From Campylobacterota bacterium (GTDB taxonomy: Bacteria > Campylobacterota > Campylobacteria > Campylobacterales > Sulfurimonadaceae): 49,206 nucleotides of DNA. The notes below the pieces were generated by a model. The model saw only the letters and a program-made list of their open reading frames with translations, ran no database searches and was not told the origin of the DNA. The stretch covers positions 1 through 49,206 of the forward strand of contig JBFMGG010000011.1 in NCBI GenBank assembly GCA_040752835.1, written 5' to 3'. How positions within the stretch are numbered: the first letter of the stretch is position 1; each line of letters begins with the position of its first letter. Positions 37,467 through 45,996 of this stretch are shown in pieces. Made by a program: the position numbers and the translations under genes.

Positions 37467-39078
37467 GCTCAAAAGTCGCTTTGACGAACGCGAGAATCGA
37501 TGCGTTCGGGCTTTGGAGGCGTGAAGTGAATTCGGGGTGGAACTGAACCCCAAGGAACCACGGATGCTCAGGTATTTCGACCGCTTCGATCAGGCCGTTT
37601 GATTCGCCCGTGACGATCATCCCCGCTTTTTCCAGTGCTTCGCGGTAGGTCGGATTGGCTTCGTAGCGGTGGCGGTGCCGCTCATAAATGACCGCTTCAC
37701 CGTTATAGGCTTCGCGCAGATTCGACCCGGGTTTCGTTTCGCAGGGGTATTCGCCCAGGCGAAGTGTTCCCCCCATCGGGGAGGTGTGGGTGCGCAGCTG
37801 TTTTTGGCCCGACTGGTCGATGAAGTTGTCGATGAGGTAGATCATCGGATGAGACGTATGGGCGTTGAATTCGATCGAATTGGCATCTTCGTACCCCAGA
37901 ACGTTGCGGGCGTATTCGACGATGGAGAGCTGCATTCCCAGACAGATCCCCAGATAGGGGATTTTGTTTTCGCGCGCATAACGGATCGCCTCGATTTTTC
38001 CTTCGACGCCGCGGTTTCCGAAGCCGCCGGCGACCAGGACCGAATCACAGTCGCGCAGGAGCGCTTCGGCTCCCTGGGTTTCGATTTTTTCCGAATCGAC
38101 CCAGTTGATCGCGACGCGGGTATCCAGGTGGGCGCCCGAGTGGATCAGCGCTTCGATGAGCGATTTGTACGACTCTTTGAGCTCGAGGTATTTCCCGACA
38201 AACCCGATCGTGATGCGATGTTTCGGGGAGACGATTTTTTTGACGAGCGAGTCCCACTGTTCCATATCGGGTTTGAGTTCCCCCAGTCCCAGTTCCTTGG
38301 CGATCGGGGCGAGGATGTTTTGCTGCAGGAAGCTCAGCGGCACGGCATAAATCGTCTGCTCGTCGGTTGCTTCGATAATGCTGTCGGAGCTGACGTCACA
38401 CGAAAGGGCCAGTTTTTTCTTGAAAGTTTTGGGAAGCGGCTCTTCGCTTCGGGCGATGATCATCTGCGGGGTAATCCCGATACGGCGAAGTTCCTGGACC
38501 GAATGCTGGGTCGGTTTGCTTTTGTGCTCGCCTGCGGCTTTGATGAACGGAATGAGGGTGACGTGGATAAAGAACGTCCCTTCCACCTCTTCGTCGTGTT
38601 TCATCATCCGGATCGCTTCCATGTACGGCAACCCTTCGATGTCTCCGACGGTTCCCCCCAGCTCTACGACGAGAATGTCATGCCCCTCGCCCGCTTTTTT
38701 GATCCGGTCCACGATTTCGCCGACAATGTGGGGGACGACCTGGATGGTCTGACCCAGATACCCGCCGCTGCGCTCGCGCTCGATGACGCTGCTGTAAACC
38801 TGACCCGTGGTGAAGTTGCTGGTGCGCAGATAGGAGGTGTTGAGGAAACGTTCGTAGTTTCCGATGTCGAGGTCGGTTTCGGCGCCGTCTTTGGTGACGA
38901 AGACTTCCCCGTGCTCGAGGGGACTCATCGTACCGGGGTCGACGTTGATATAGGGATCGATCTTGAGCATACCGACATTTTTGCCGGAGTGTTTGAGAAG
39001 GGCGCCGATGCTGGCCGCCGTGATCCCTTTACCGAGTGAACTGAGCACACCGCCGGTTACAAAAATATACTTGGTCAT
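37450..39078 (-). CDS. pyrG: CTP synthase
   Basis: The 542-residue enzyme makes CTP from UTP using glutamine. The N-terminal synthetase domain starts [17 protein letters not shown] and holds the [10 protein letters not shown] block. The C-terminal glutaminase has its cysteine in GICLGMQ and the His-Glu pair in GVQFHPEF. The start is the ATG at 39078, after GAAGGAA. It is the first gene of an eight-gene run down to phoH. A -10 box and a small T-tailed hairpin lie in its leader. Confidence 0.97.
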   Translation of the reverse strand: MTKYIFVTGGVLSSLGKGITAASIGALLKHSGKNVGMLKIDPYINVDPGTMSPLEHGEVFVTKDGAETDLDIGNYERFLNTSYLRTSNFTTGQVYSSVIERERSGGYLGQTIQVVPHIVGEIVDRIKKAGEGHDILVVELGGTVGDIEGLPYMEAIRMMKHDEEVEGTFFIHVTLIPFIKAAGEHKSKPTQHSVQELRRIGITPQMIIARSEEPLPKTFKKKLALSCDVSSDSIIEATDEQTIYAVPLSFLQQNILAPIAKELGLGELKPDMEQWDSLVKKIVSPKHRITIGFVGKYLELKESYKSLIEALIHSGAHLDTRVAINWVDSEKIETQGAEALLRDCDSVLVAGGFGNRGVEGKIEAIRYARENKIPYLGICLGMQLSIVEYARNVLGYEDANSIEFNAHTSHPMIYLIDNFIDQSGQKQLRTHTSPMGGTLRLGEYPCETKPGSNLREAYNGEAVIYERHRHRYEANPTYREALEKAGMIVTGESNGLIEAVEIPEHPWFLGVQFHPEFTSRLQSPNASILAFVKATFEHANLA

Positions 39079-39114
39079 GGGTTGTTCCTTCGAGTTATGG
39101 GTCTGATTTGCTGG

Positions 39115-39133
39115 AAAAAGGCCGGATAAGGCC
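39115..39133 (-). promoter_or_regulatory. Possible attenuator hairpin in the pyrG leader
   Basis: On the minus strand GGCC (39130-39133) pairs with GGCC (39120-39123) across TTATCC, followed by five T (39119-39115). It lies between the presumed transcription start (about 39165) and the pyrG start. Position and T tail suggest an attenuator, as known for pyrG in Gram-positives, but the stem is only four base pairs. Confidence 0.3.
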
Positions 39134-39171
39134 ATTACGGCGACGTCTAGGAGCCGAAATTTAAGTCAGCC

Positions 39172-39177
39172 ATTATA
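39172..39177 (-). promoter_or_regulatory. -10 box for pyrG
   Basis: A TATAAT on the minus strand (plus-strand ATTATA at 39172-39177) is followed by GGC at the likely start site, giving a leader of about 87 bases. It lies 30 bases from the divergent antiporter start. Confidence 0.45.
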
Positions 39178-39206
39178 TACTTTTATCGCTTATAAAAAGG
39201 ATAATT

Positions 39207-40823
39207 ATGGAATCAGCCCTCTATTACGTCACGATAGCGCTCGGTATCTCCATCGTCGTCAACCTCATATTGAAACGGCTCGGAGTATCGCAGATCATCG
39301 GGTACATCATGACGGGGGTGACGGTGGCGTACGTGTTCGACCTGCGCCACATGGCCGATTCGCATACGCTGGAGATGATCGCCGAGTTCGGGGTTGTATT
39401 CCTGATGTTTACGATCGGGCTGGAGGTGTCGCTGCAGCGGCTGGCGACGATGAAAACCGACGTTTTTTTCAACGGTACGCTGCAGGTCGTCGTATCGGCA
39501 CTGATTTTTTTTGCCCTTTCGTTCTGGGTGCTCCATATCCCTTTCGCCGCCGCACTGATCACTGCGATGGCGCTGTCGCTTTCCTCTACTGCGGTCGTGC
39601 TCAGTTACCTCAAGACGACCAAAGAGATCGTCCGTCCCTACGGCCAAAAAGCGACGGGGATTCTGATTTTTCAGGACATTGCGGTGATTCCGATCCTTCT
39701 TTTGATCGGATTCCTGAGTTCGGACGGCGGCAGCATCGGCGACGTTTTGCTTCAAACCACGATAAGTGCCGTCCTGATCGTCGGGCTACTTTTTATCGTC
39801 GGTAAACGGGTCATGACGTGGCTGCTCCATTTCGCTTCTTCGAGCGAGGTGGACGAGTTTTTCATGGGTTCGGTCCTTGTGATCGTCGTCGGGGCCTCGT
39901 TGCTCGCCCACGCGTTCGGCTTCACTTATTCACTGGGGGCGTTCGTCGCCGGGATGATCATCGCCGAAACCCGCTATCACCATAAAGTCGAATCGGACAT
40001 CGCCCCTTTCAAAGATCTTCTGCTGGGGACCTTTTTCGTCACCGTCGGGATGAAAATCGATCTGGCCCTCTTCCTGAGCCATTTCGGTCAGATCGTCGCG
40101 ATTCTCGTCGCGATTCTGGCCATTAAAGCCATCGTCATCTTCGGGGTCGTCCGGATCTACTCGAAAGCCAAGATCGCTTTTAAAACCGCCGTCGCGTTGG
40201 CACAGGTGGGGGAATTTTCATTTGCGATTTTTGCGCTGGCAGGGAACTACAAGCTCATTCCGCAGGAGCTTTCCCAGATTCTGGTCCTTGCCGTCGTCAT
40301 GTCGATCATCGTTACCCCTTTTATCCTCTCCAACCTCTCGCGCATCAGCGACTATTTTTTCAAAGGGGTAAGTCTGACCGAGAGTTTCAGCATGCTGCCC
40401 GGGCGTCGATATCACGTCATCGTCTGCGGATACGGGGTCGTGGGGAAATTCGTAGCCAAAGAATTGCGCGCGGGCGGGGTCGATTACGTCGTCGTCGACA
40501 ACAGCTATAAACACGTCGAAGAAGCGCTGCGTGACGGTGAAGAGGTCTATTTCGGCGATATGTCGAAAACGGCGATCCTCGACAAGCTCTTTATCAAAGA
40601 CGCCTCCAGCGTTATCGTCACCCTGGATAACATGGAAAAAAAGCGTCTGATCTGCGAAGCCGTGATCGCCCACGCGCCAAACGTCAAACTGGTGGTCAAA
40701 GTGGTCAACCTCGAAGAGAAGCGTTCGTTGCGGGGATTGCCGATCTCGATTACGATCGACGGGAAAAAAGAGGTGGCCGCACGCCTCGTTTCCGAAGCGA
40801 TGCGGTGCGAACTGGAGAAATAA
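39207..40823 (+). CDS. Kef-type monovalent cation:proton antiporter (CPA2) with RCK_N domain
   Basis: The 538-residue protein has about 12 membrane helices (1-385) with the CPA2 blocks LEMIAEFGVVFLMFTIGLE and GILIFQDIAVIPIL, where F-Q-D marks the ion site, and a cytoplasmic TrkA-N/RCK domain (about 395-520) starting VIVCGYGVVGKF with a GxGxxG nucleotide site. It probably exchanges K+ or Na+ for protons and is gated by NAD(H) or a similar ligand. It lacks a clear C-terminal RCK_C part. AGGAT precedes the ATG. It stands alone, convergent with the next gene. Confidence 0.9.
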   Translation: MESALYYVTIALGISIVVNLILKRLGVSQIIGYIMTGVTVAYVFDLRHMADSHTLEMIAEFGVVFLMFTIGLEVSLQRLATMKTDVFFNGTLQVVVSALIFFALSFWVLHIPFAAALITAMALSLSSTAVVLSYLKTTKEIVRPYGQKATGILIFQDIAVIPILLLIGFLSSDGGSIGDVLLQTTISAVLIVGLLFIVGKRVMTWLLHFASSSEVDEFFMGSVLVIVVGASLLAHAFGFTYSLGAFVAGMIIAETRYHHKVESDIAPFKDLLLGTFFVTVGMKIDLALFLSHFGQIVAILVAILAIKAIVIFGVVRIYSKAKIAFKTAVALAQVGEFSFAIFALAGNYKLIPQELSQILVLAVVMSIIVTPFILSNLSRISDYFFKGVSLTESFSMLPGRRYHVIVCGYGVVGKFVAKELRAGGVDYVVVDNSYKHVEEALRDGEEVYFGDMSKTAILDKLFIKDASSVIVTLDNMEKKRLICEAVIAHAPNVKLVVKVVNLEEKRSLRGLPISITIDGKKEVAARLVSEAMRCELEK

Positions 40824-40836
40824 AGGATCGAGCTTT

Positions 40837-41151
40837 TCAGCTCTCCTTCTGTTCGGCCACGAGCCACTGCAGGTAGCGGATTGACCAGTCGAGGTCTTCG
40901 AGGGCCGTATCGACCGCTTCAAGAGGCTGGTCGAGATGCTGCTTAAGCTCTTTGAGCCGCTGTTTGAGATACTGCGCCATGCTGTAATAGGCATTGAGCG
41001 ACGTATCGTCCTGCGCTTTGATGATGAGATCTTCGAGGGTGTTGACGAGCTGCTGTTCGTTGGGGAAAATGTTCCCCGCTTTACGAATCGTACGCTGCAC
41101 CTTTTGCAGATGCGCCATGTCGACTTTAAAGTTTTCGGGATTGGCCGACAT
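40837..41151 (-). CDS. Small helical hypothetical protein after pyrE
   Basis: The 104-residue acidic protein is almost wholly helical, with leucine-rich heptad-like blocks (MAQYLKQRLKELKQHL) suggesting a coiled coil. No signal peptide, metal site or family was recognised. The ATG at 41151 shares one base with the pyrE stop (TGATG), so it is the last member of secG-frr-pyrE. A frame extending to 41319 is pyrE shadow. Confidence 0.7.
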   Translation of the reverse strand: MSANPENFKVDMAHLQKVQRTIRKAGNIFPNEQQLVNTLEDLIIKAQDDTSLNAYYSMAQYLKQRLKELKQHLDQPLEAVDTALEDLDWSIRYLQWLVAEQKES

Positions 41152-41765
41152 CAGTTCCCCCGAGAACCCGGTTTGATGGCTTCCGAACCGTCCGCACACA
41201 GCGGACAGTTCTCCGGCGCGTACATCTCGAAATCGAAATCGGCCAGTGCGAAAAGGGGCTTGTTTTCGGGAAGTGAACAGTTGCTCTTGCGCTCCAGTGC
41301 AGAGCCGCTGCGTTTGCAAAAACCGCGGTTGGCGAGTGCGGCGAATCCGACGACCTCTCCGCCGAGCGCTTCGATCGCTTTCGCCGCTTCCATGGCCGAA
41401 CCGCCGGTCGTGATGATGTCTTCGCAGATGAGGACTTTTTCACCCGGAGTGATTTCAAACCCGCGGCGGATCTGCATCTCGCCGTTTACCCGCTCGGCGA
41501 AAATCGAACGTTTGTCCAGCGCCGTTGCGAGGGCGAATCCCGCGATCAGCCCGCCGAGCGCGGGGGCGCAGACGGTGTCGATCGCGATGCCGTCGTTACG
41601 GATGATTTCCGCGAGGGCATCGGCGAGGAGCTTGGCGGTTTTGGGATCTTCGAGCACTTTGGCCGATTGGAGATAATACTGCGAATGGTTGCCGGAACTG
41701 AGCTTGAAATGCCCTTCGAGCATCGCGTCGGCATCGAGATAGATCTGTTTGACGTTCATGGTCAT
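41151..41765 (-). CDS. pyrE: Orotate phosphoribosyltransferase
   Basis: The 204-residue enzyme joins orotate to PRPP to give OMP in pyrimidine synthesis. The PRPP-binding motif [13 protein letters not shown] lies at 111-123, and FSLSSG-type substrate contacts appear as [12 protein letters not shown]. The C-terminal CPLC pair may bind metal, seen in some bacterial PyrE. The ATG at 41765 overlaps the frr stop as ATGA; an ATG two codons later is possible. The longer frame to 42113 is frr shadow. Confidence 0.94.
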   Translation of the reverse strand: MTMNVKQIYLDADAMLEGHFKLSSGNHSQYYLQSAKVLEDPKTAKLLADALAEIIRNDGIAIDTVCAPALGGLIAGFALATALDKRSIFAERVNGEMQIRRGFEITPGEKVLICEDIITTGGSAMEAAKAIEALGGEVVGFAALANRGFCKRSGSALERKSNCSLPENKPLFALADFDFEMYAPENCPLCADGSEAIKPGSRGN

Positions 41766-42319
41766 ACCGTCAACAGTTCCTGCTCTTTGTTTTTGAGCAG
41801 TTCGTCGATTTTCGCGGTGAATTTGTCGGTGATTTTCTGAACTTTTTCCTGGGCGACTTTCGATTCGTCCTGGGTGATCAGTTTGTCTTTTTCGAGCGCT
41901 TTGATTTTGTCGTTCGCTTTTTTGCGGTCGTTGCGGACGGCAACTTTGGCCTCTTCGGCCATCCCCTTGGCTTTTTTCGCCGATTCCTGGCGCTGTTCGA
42001 CGGTCATCGGAGGGAAGAAAAGTTTGACGTCGGTTCCGTTGTTGTTCGGATTGACGCCGATGTCGGCTTTCTGGATCGCTTTTTCGATCACGCTGAGCAT
42101 CGATTTGTCCCACGGAGAGATCGTGATGGTCGTTGCATCGGTGGCGAGGACGCTGGCCGCCTGTTCGAGCGGTACCATTGAACCGTAACTTTCGACGCGG
42201 ATGTTGTCGAGGATCTTGGTCGTCACTTTTCCGGTACGCAGCGTACGGAAGTCGCTGAGCATGTGGTCGACCCCTTTTTGCATCTGTTCTTCACAAAATT
42301 GATACACTTCGTTCAGCAT
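41762..42319 (-). CDS. frr: Ribosome recycling factor
   Basis: The 185-residue protein splits post-termination ribosomes with EF-G. It has the canonical length, and the conserved blocks [24 protein letters not shown] and [10 protein letters not shown] are present. AAGGAG precedes the ATG. It lies 24 bases after secG and overlaps pyrE by four, an order I recall from Campylobacter jejuni. Confidence 0.97.
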   Translation of the reverse strand: MLNEVYQFCEEQMQKGVDHMLSDFRTLRTGKVTTKILDNIRVESYGSMVPLEQAASVLATDATTITISPWDKSMLSVIEKAIQKADIGVNPNNNGTDVKLFFPPMTVEQRQESAKKAKGMAEEAKVAVRNDRKKANDKIKALEKDKLITQDESKVAQEKVQKITDKFTAKIDELLKNKEQELLTV

Positions 42320-42343
42320 AAAATCTCCTTGGCTAATGGTTTG

Positions 42344-42661
42344 TTACTTGCTGACGTTCGCGTCGTTGGCGATGTTGATCGCCGGCGCCGCGACGTCGGT
42401 TTTTTCCACCGAAGCGTCGATAACCGACGCATTTTTCTGCTGTGCGTAGAAATAGCCCAGCGCGATGGTGTTGACGACGAAAACGAATCCTAGGAAAAAC
42501 GTCACTTTCGCCAGAAAACTGCCGGGACCTTTGGCTCCGAAAACCGATTCGTTCGAGCCGCTGTATGCTCCCAGCCCAATGCTGGAGCTCTTTTGCAGAA
42601 GTACCGCGATCGTGATCATGACGACCAAAACGATCTGTACGATGAGCAGAATACCTGTCAT
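42344..42661 (-). CDS. secG: Preprotein translocase subunit SecG
   Basis: The 105-residue protein has two membrane helices (about 3-22 and 52-70) linked by the family segment LLQKSSSIGLGAYSGS. It stabilises the SecYE channel. The C-terminal 35 residues are an extended polar tail of variable type. AAGGAC precedes the ATG. It is the first gene of secG-frr-pyrE-small gene. Confidence 0.95.
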   Translation of the reverse strand: MTGILLIVQIVLVVMITIAVLLQKSSSIGLGAYSGSNESVFGAKGPGSFLAKVTFFLGFVFVVNTIALGYFYAQQKNASVIDASVEKTDVAAPAINIANDANVSK

Positions 42662-42693
42662 AAATTGTCCTTGTGGTTAAGAAAAAGTTCGCG

Positions 42694-42699
42694 ATTATA
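42694..42699 (-). promoter_or_regulatory. -10 box for secG
   Basis: A minus-strand TATAAT (plus ATTATA at 42694-42699), with a weak TGGAAG 17 bases upstream, lies 33 bases before the secG start. Confidence 0.5.
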
Positions 42700-42754
42700 A
42701 CACAGTGTCGATGAAGCTTCCATGAAACGGGTCTTGGATTAACCGTCTTTGAAC

Positions 42755-42760
42755 TACAAT
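42755..42760 (+). promoter_or_regulatory. Possible -10 box for the znu operon
   Basis: TACAAT at 42755-42760 lies 36 bases before the znuA start, with TCTTGG 17 bases upstream. I did not see a Zur-like palindrome in the gap. Confidence 0.35.
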
Positions 42761-42795
42761 AGCGTTTACAAATTCATCGGTGCAAAGGTTGTGAA

Positions 42796-43758
42796 ATGGA
42801 TCTCAAAAAAGAGACGGTATTCGGGGCCGTCATTGCCGCCGCGGTAGCGGGAGTCGTATTTTTCGCACCTTCGGGTGCTCCGAAAGCCGAATCTTCTTCA
42901 AGCCTTCCGAGCGTTTCGGTCAGCACGTTTTCGCTCTACGAATCGGCTCGGGCGGTTGCAGGGGAAGGGCTGGAAATTCGTACGATCATCCCGCTGGGAA
43001 GTGACGCGCACATGTTTTCACCCACCCCAAAAGAGGTCGCGCGCATCGGTAATTCTTCCCTTTTCGTTTACAGCGGGGCCGGATTCGAAAGCTGGGCGGA
43101 GCCGCTCCGCGCATCTTTGCCTCAGAACGTCGAGGTTCTGGACATGAGTAAACACGTGAAACTGATCCGAAGCGAAGAGACCCATGCCGCCCATCATGAA
43201 GAGTCACACGAAGACGAACACGATCGCGGGGCTTATGATCCCCATTACTGGCTCGACATCGACAACATGATTCTTATGACCCGAAAACTGGAAGCGGAGT
43301 TTTCGAAACTTTCCCCCGCAAATGCCGACCTTTTCCATAAAAACGCCGCGGCCTATGTCGCCGAACTGCAAAAACTCAAAAGCGAGTACGCAAACGGCCT
43401 GAAAGAGTGCCGCAGCCGACTTCTCGTCTCGAATCACGATGCGTTCGGCTATCTTGCCCGTTCCAACAGCCTCGAAAGCGTATCGGTCATCGGCCTCTCC
43501 AGCGACGAACAGCCCAGCGCGAAAAATATCGCCGACATCGTTGCGCTCGTCAAAGAGCACGGGGTCAAGACCGTCTTTTTCGAAGCGCTGATCAACGACA
43601 ACGTCGCACAGACCATTTCGCGTGAGACGGGAGCACGGGCGGTCAGCCTGCAGCCGTTGGAGAATATCAGCGAAGATGAGTTAAAATCCCGTGAAACTTA
43701 CCTCTCGGTCATGCGCCAAAATCTGCACAAATTGAGAGAAGCGATGGAGTGTCGTTGA
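42796..43758 (+). CDS. Metal ABC transporter substrate-binding protein (ZnuA-like)
   Basis: The 320-residue protein of the cluster A-I family has an N-terminal hydrophobic export or anchor segment (about 8-25). Likely metal ligands are H72 (SDAHMFSPTP), H150 (DPHYWLD) and H214 (SNHDAFGYL). Three histidines and a His/Glu-rich loop at 130-142 (HAAHHEESHEDEH) favour zinc over manganese. It delivers metal to the ZnuBC-like transporter encoded next. The following gene starts inside its last codons. Confidence 0.87.
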   Translation: MDLKKETVFGAVIAAAVAGVVFFAPSGAPKAESSSSLPSVSVSTFSLYESARAVAGEGLEIRTIIPLGSDAHMFSPTPKEVARIGNSSLFVYSGAGFESWAEPLRASLPQNVEVLDMSKHVKLIRSEETHAAHHEESHEDEHDRGAYDPHYWLDIDNMILMTRKLEAEFSKLSPANADLFHKNAAAYVAELQKLKSEYANGLKECRSRLLVSNHDAFGYLARSNSLESVSVIGLSSDEQPSAKNIADIVALVKEHGVKTVFFEALINDNVAQTISRETGARAVSLQPLENISEDELKSRETYLSVMRQNLHKLREAMECR

Positions 43759-44510
43759 AATTTTCCCCTCCCTTATTCGAGGTCGAAAACCTTTGTTTCG
43801 AACGGCAGGGCCTCTTGGTCCTGAACAAGCTCTCGTTCGCGGTTCTGCCGGGGGAATATTGCGCCATTATCGGCCCGAACGGAGGGGGAAAAACGACCCT
43901 GGTACGTCTTCTCCTCGGGCTTGAGAAGCCGACTTCCGGCACCATTCGCCTCTTCGGCACCGAACAAAAGCGATTCAAAGCGTGGAGCCGTATCGGCTAT
44001 GTGCCGCAGCGTTCGGCCCTGATCGACGGCACTTTTCCGGCAACCGTGCGGGAAGTCGTCGGAATGGGGCGTTACGCCCAGCGGGGGATTTTCGGTTTCG
44101 AATCGGTCGAAGACAAGCGGGCGATCGAAGAAGCGATGGAGCTGATGGGGGTTGGTGATCTGCAAGATCGCCTGATCGGCAACCTCTCCGGGGGGCAGCG
44201 TCAGCGGGTCATGATCGCCCGGGCGCTTGCGTCGAATCCCGAAGTGCTGATCGTCGATGAGCCCAACACGGGCGTCGATGTCGAATCGCAGCACCGTTTT
44301 TACGAACTGCTGCGCCAGCTGAACCGTACGAAAAAAGTGAGTATCCTGTTCATCACGCACGATGTCGGCGTAATCGCCGAAGACATAACGAAACTGTTGT
44401 TCGTGAACCAGACCCTGCTGATGGCGCAGAACCCCGCGGAGATGTTGCGCTGCGATGAAATCAGCCGTCTCTACGGAACGCCGGCTCATCTGGTCTGCCA
44501 CAACCACTAG
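43749..44510 (+). CDS. Metal ABC transporter ATP-binding protein (ZnuC-like)
   Basis: The 253-residue ATPase has Walker A GPNGGGKTT, signature LSGGQRQRV, Walker B VLIVDEP and the switch histidine in FITHD. The start is either the GTG at 43749 (used here) or, perhaps better, the TTG at 43755, which has GGAG five bases upstream; both overlap the znuA stop. It powers the import of zinc or manganese. Confidence 0.9.
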   Translation: MSLKFSPPLFEVENLCFERQGLLVLNKLSFAVLPGEYCAIIGPNGGGKTTLVRLLLGLEKPTSGTIRLFGTEQKRFKAWSRIGYVPQRSALIDGTFPATVREVVGMGRYAQRGIFGFESVEDKRAIEEAMELMGVGDLQDRLIGNLSGGQRQRVMIARALASNPEVLIVDEPNTGVDVESQHRFYELLRQLNRTKKVSILFITHDVGVIAEDITKLLFVNQTLLMAQNPAEMLRCDEISRLYGTPAHLVCHNH

Positions 44511-44518
44511 GGGGGACA

Positions 44519-45316
44519 ATGCTCGAAATGTTCGATTATCCGTTTATGCAGCGTGCGTTGATCGCGGGGACGATCATCGCCCTGCTCGCATCGCTGAGCG
44601 GATCGTTCATCGTTTTGCGCCGTTATTCGCTCCTCAGCGAGACCTTGGCGCATGTCTCCCTTGTCGGGGTAGCGGTGGGAATCCTTTTGGGGACGGCGCC
44701 CTTATGGATGGCGGTGGCGGCGGCGCTGGCCGCTTCGTGGATGATCGAATACCTCCGAAGCGCCCACGGCCTTTATTCCGACTCAATCCTTTCCATCTTC
44801 CTGTCGGGTTCACTGGCCCTTTCCGTCGTCATCATTTCGCTCGCGGGATCGTTCAATGCGTCGCTGTTCAGTTACCTGTTCGGTTCGATTCTCTCGGTAA
44901 GCAACCAGGATTTATGGATTATGGGGGGATTCGGAGCCGTCGGGGCCGCGTTGTTGCTCGTTTTTTTCAAGGAACTCTATTTTATTGCGTTTGACGAAGA
45001 GGTCGCCCGCGCCAGCGGAATCCGTGTCGCTTTGCTGAATTTCATGCTGGTGAGCGTGATCGCGATCATTATCGCCCTCTCCATCCGGGTGGTGGGGACG
45101 TTGCTGATCGGTGCGCTGATGGTGATTCCTCCCGTAGCGGCGATCCGTTTCGGAATGGGATTTTACCCCACGACGCTGCTGTCGCTTGTGATCGCCCTCG
45201 TGTCGGTCGTCGTTGGGCTGGGGGCATCGTACCTCTACTCCCTCCCCAGCGGCGCGGCGATTGTTCTGTGTCTGCTGGCGTTTTTCGTCGCCGCGCTGGC
45301 GATCAACCGCCGATGA
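44519..45316 (+). CDS. Metal ABC transporter permease (ZnuB-like)
   Basis: The 265-residue membrane protein of the ABC-3 family has about eight helices and conserved blocks LSGSFIVLRRYSLLSETLAH and VVGTLLIGALMVIPP. It forms the channel of the uptake system. It starts eight bases after the ATPase gene and overlaps the next gene by four bases. Confidence 0.92.
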   Translation: MLEMFDYPFMQRALIAGTIIALLASLSGSFIVLRRYSLLSETLAHVSLVGVAVGILLGTAPLWMAVAAALAASWMIEYLRSAHGLYSDSILSIFLSGSLALSVVIISLAGSFNASLFSYLFGSILSVSNQDLWIMGGFGAVGAALLLVFFKELYFIAFDEEVARASGIRVALLNFMLVSVIAIIIALSIRVVGTLLIGALMVIPPVAAIRFGMGFYPTTLLSLVIALVSVVVGLGASYLYSLPSGAAIVLCLLAFFVAALAINRR

Positions 45317-45996
45317 GGGTGCGCGAGGAGTTCTCCCGGTTCGCCGCGGAATACGGGAAATACAACGTGATTCAGGCCGAAGCGGCGCGAAAGCTTTTGG
45401 CCGATACTTCCGGTATCCCGCGGCGCATTCTGGATCTGGGATGCGGGAACGGGACCCTTTTTGGAGCGCTCTCTTATGTACCCGAACGGTTCGTCGGCGT
45501 CGATTTCTCCGCATCGATGCTTTCGCACCACCCTTTGGCTTCGTGCGTTGAACTAATTTGCGGCGATTTCAACGATGCCGCTTTGTTTGAGCGGCTTTCG
45601 ACGGAGCGGTTTGATCGGATTTATTCGGCTTCGGCCCTTCAGTGGGCACATGACCTGGACCGCGTATTTGCCTCCATCGTCGCGCTGGAGGCTCCCGTAT
45701 CGCTGGCGATTTTCACCTCCGGCACTTTTCGGAGTCTTTACGAGACGGCCGGGTTGGAGCCGATCCTCAAATCCGCCGACGAGGTGATGGCCACCGCCCG
45801 GTACCGCTTTGACGCACGCTTCGAGATCGTCCGATACGAGATGGAGTTCGAGACGGTGCGGGATATGCTCCGCTACATCAAGCGCAGCGGGGTGAGCGGC
45901 GGGCGAAGAGTCCTGGATGTTGCGCAGACCAAAGCGCTGATGCGGGATTATCCGCTGAACTACCTCGAATTCGAAGTGGTGTTTATTACGTCATAA
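45313..45996 (+). CDS. BioC-like SAM-dependent methyltransferase
   Basis: The 227-residue protein begins with FSRFAAEYGKYNVIQ, the N-terminal pattern of BioC (malonyl-ACP O-methyltransferase, which starts biotin synthesis), followed by SAM motif I (ILDLGCGNGT, 39-48). The block SASALQWAHD also fits BioC. No other biotin gene is in the window. The ATG at 45313 overlaps the znuB stop (ATGA), so it is co-translated with a metal transporter for no evident reason. A frame from 45268 is not supported. Its end overlaps the LRR-kinase gene convergently by 11 bases. Confidence 0.75.
   Translation: MRVREEFSRFAAEYGKYNVIQAEAARKLLADTSGIPRRILDLGCGNGTLFGALSYVPERFVGVDFSASMLSHHPLASCVELICGDFNDAALFERLSTERFDRIYSASALQWAHDLDRVFASIVALEAPVSLAIFTSGTFRSLYETAGLEPILKSADEVMATARYRFDARFEIVRYEMEFETVRDMLRYIKRSGVSGGRRVLDVAQTKALMRDYPLNYLEFEVVFITS

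Noticed and set aside
37669-39039. 456-residue open frame opposite pyrG
   Set aside because: Shadow of the CTP synthase gene; composition is not protein-like.
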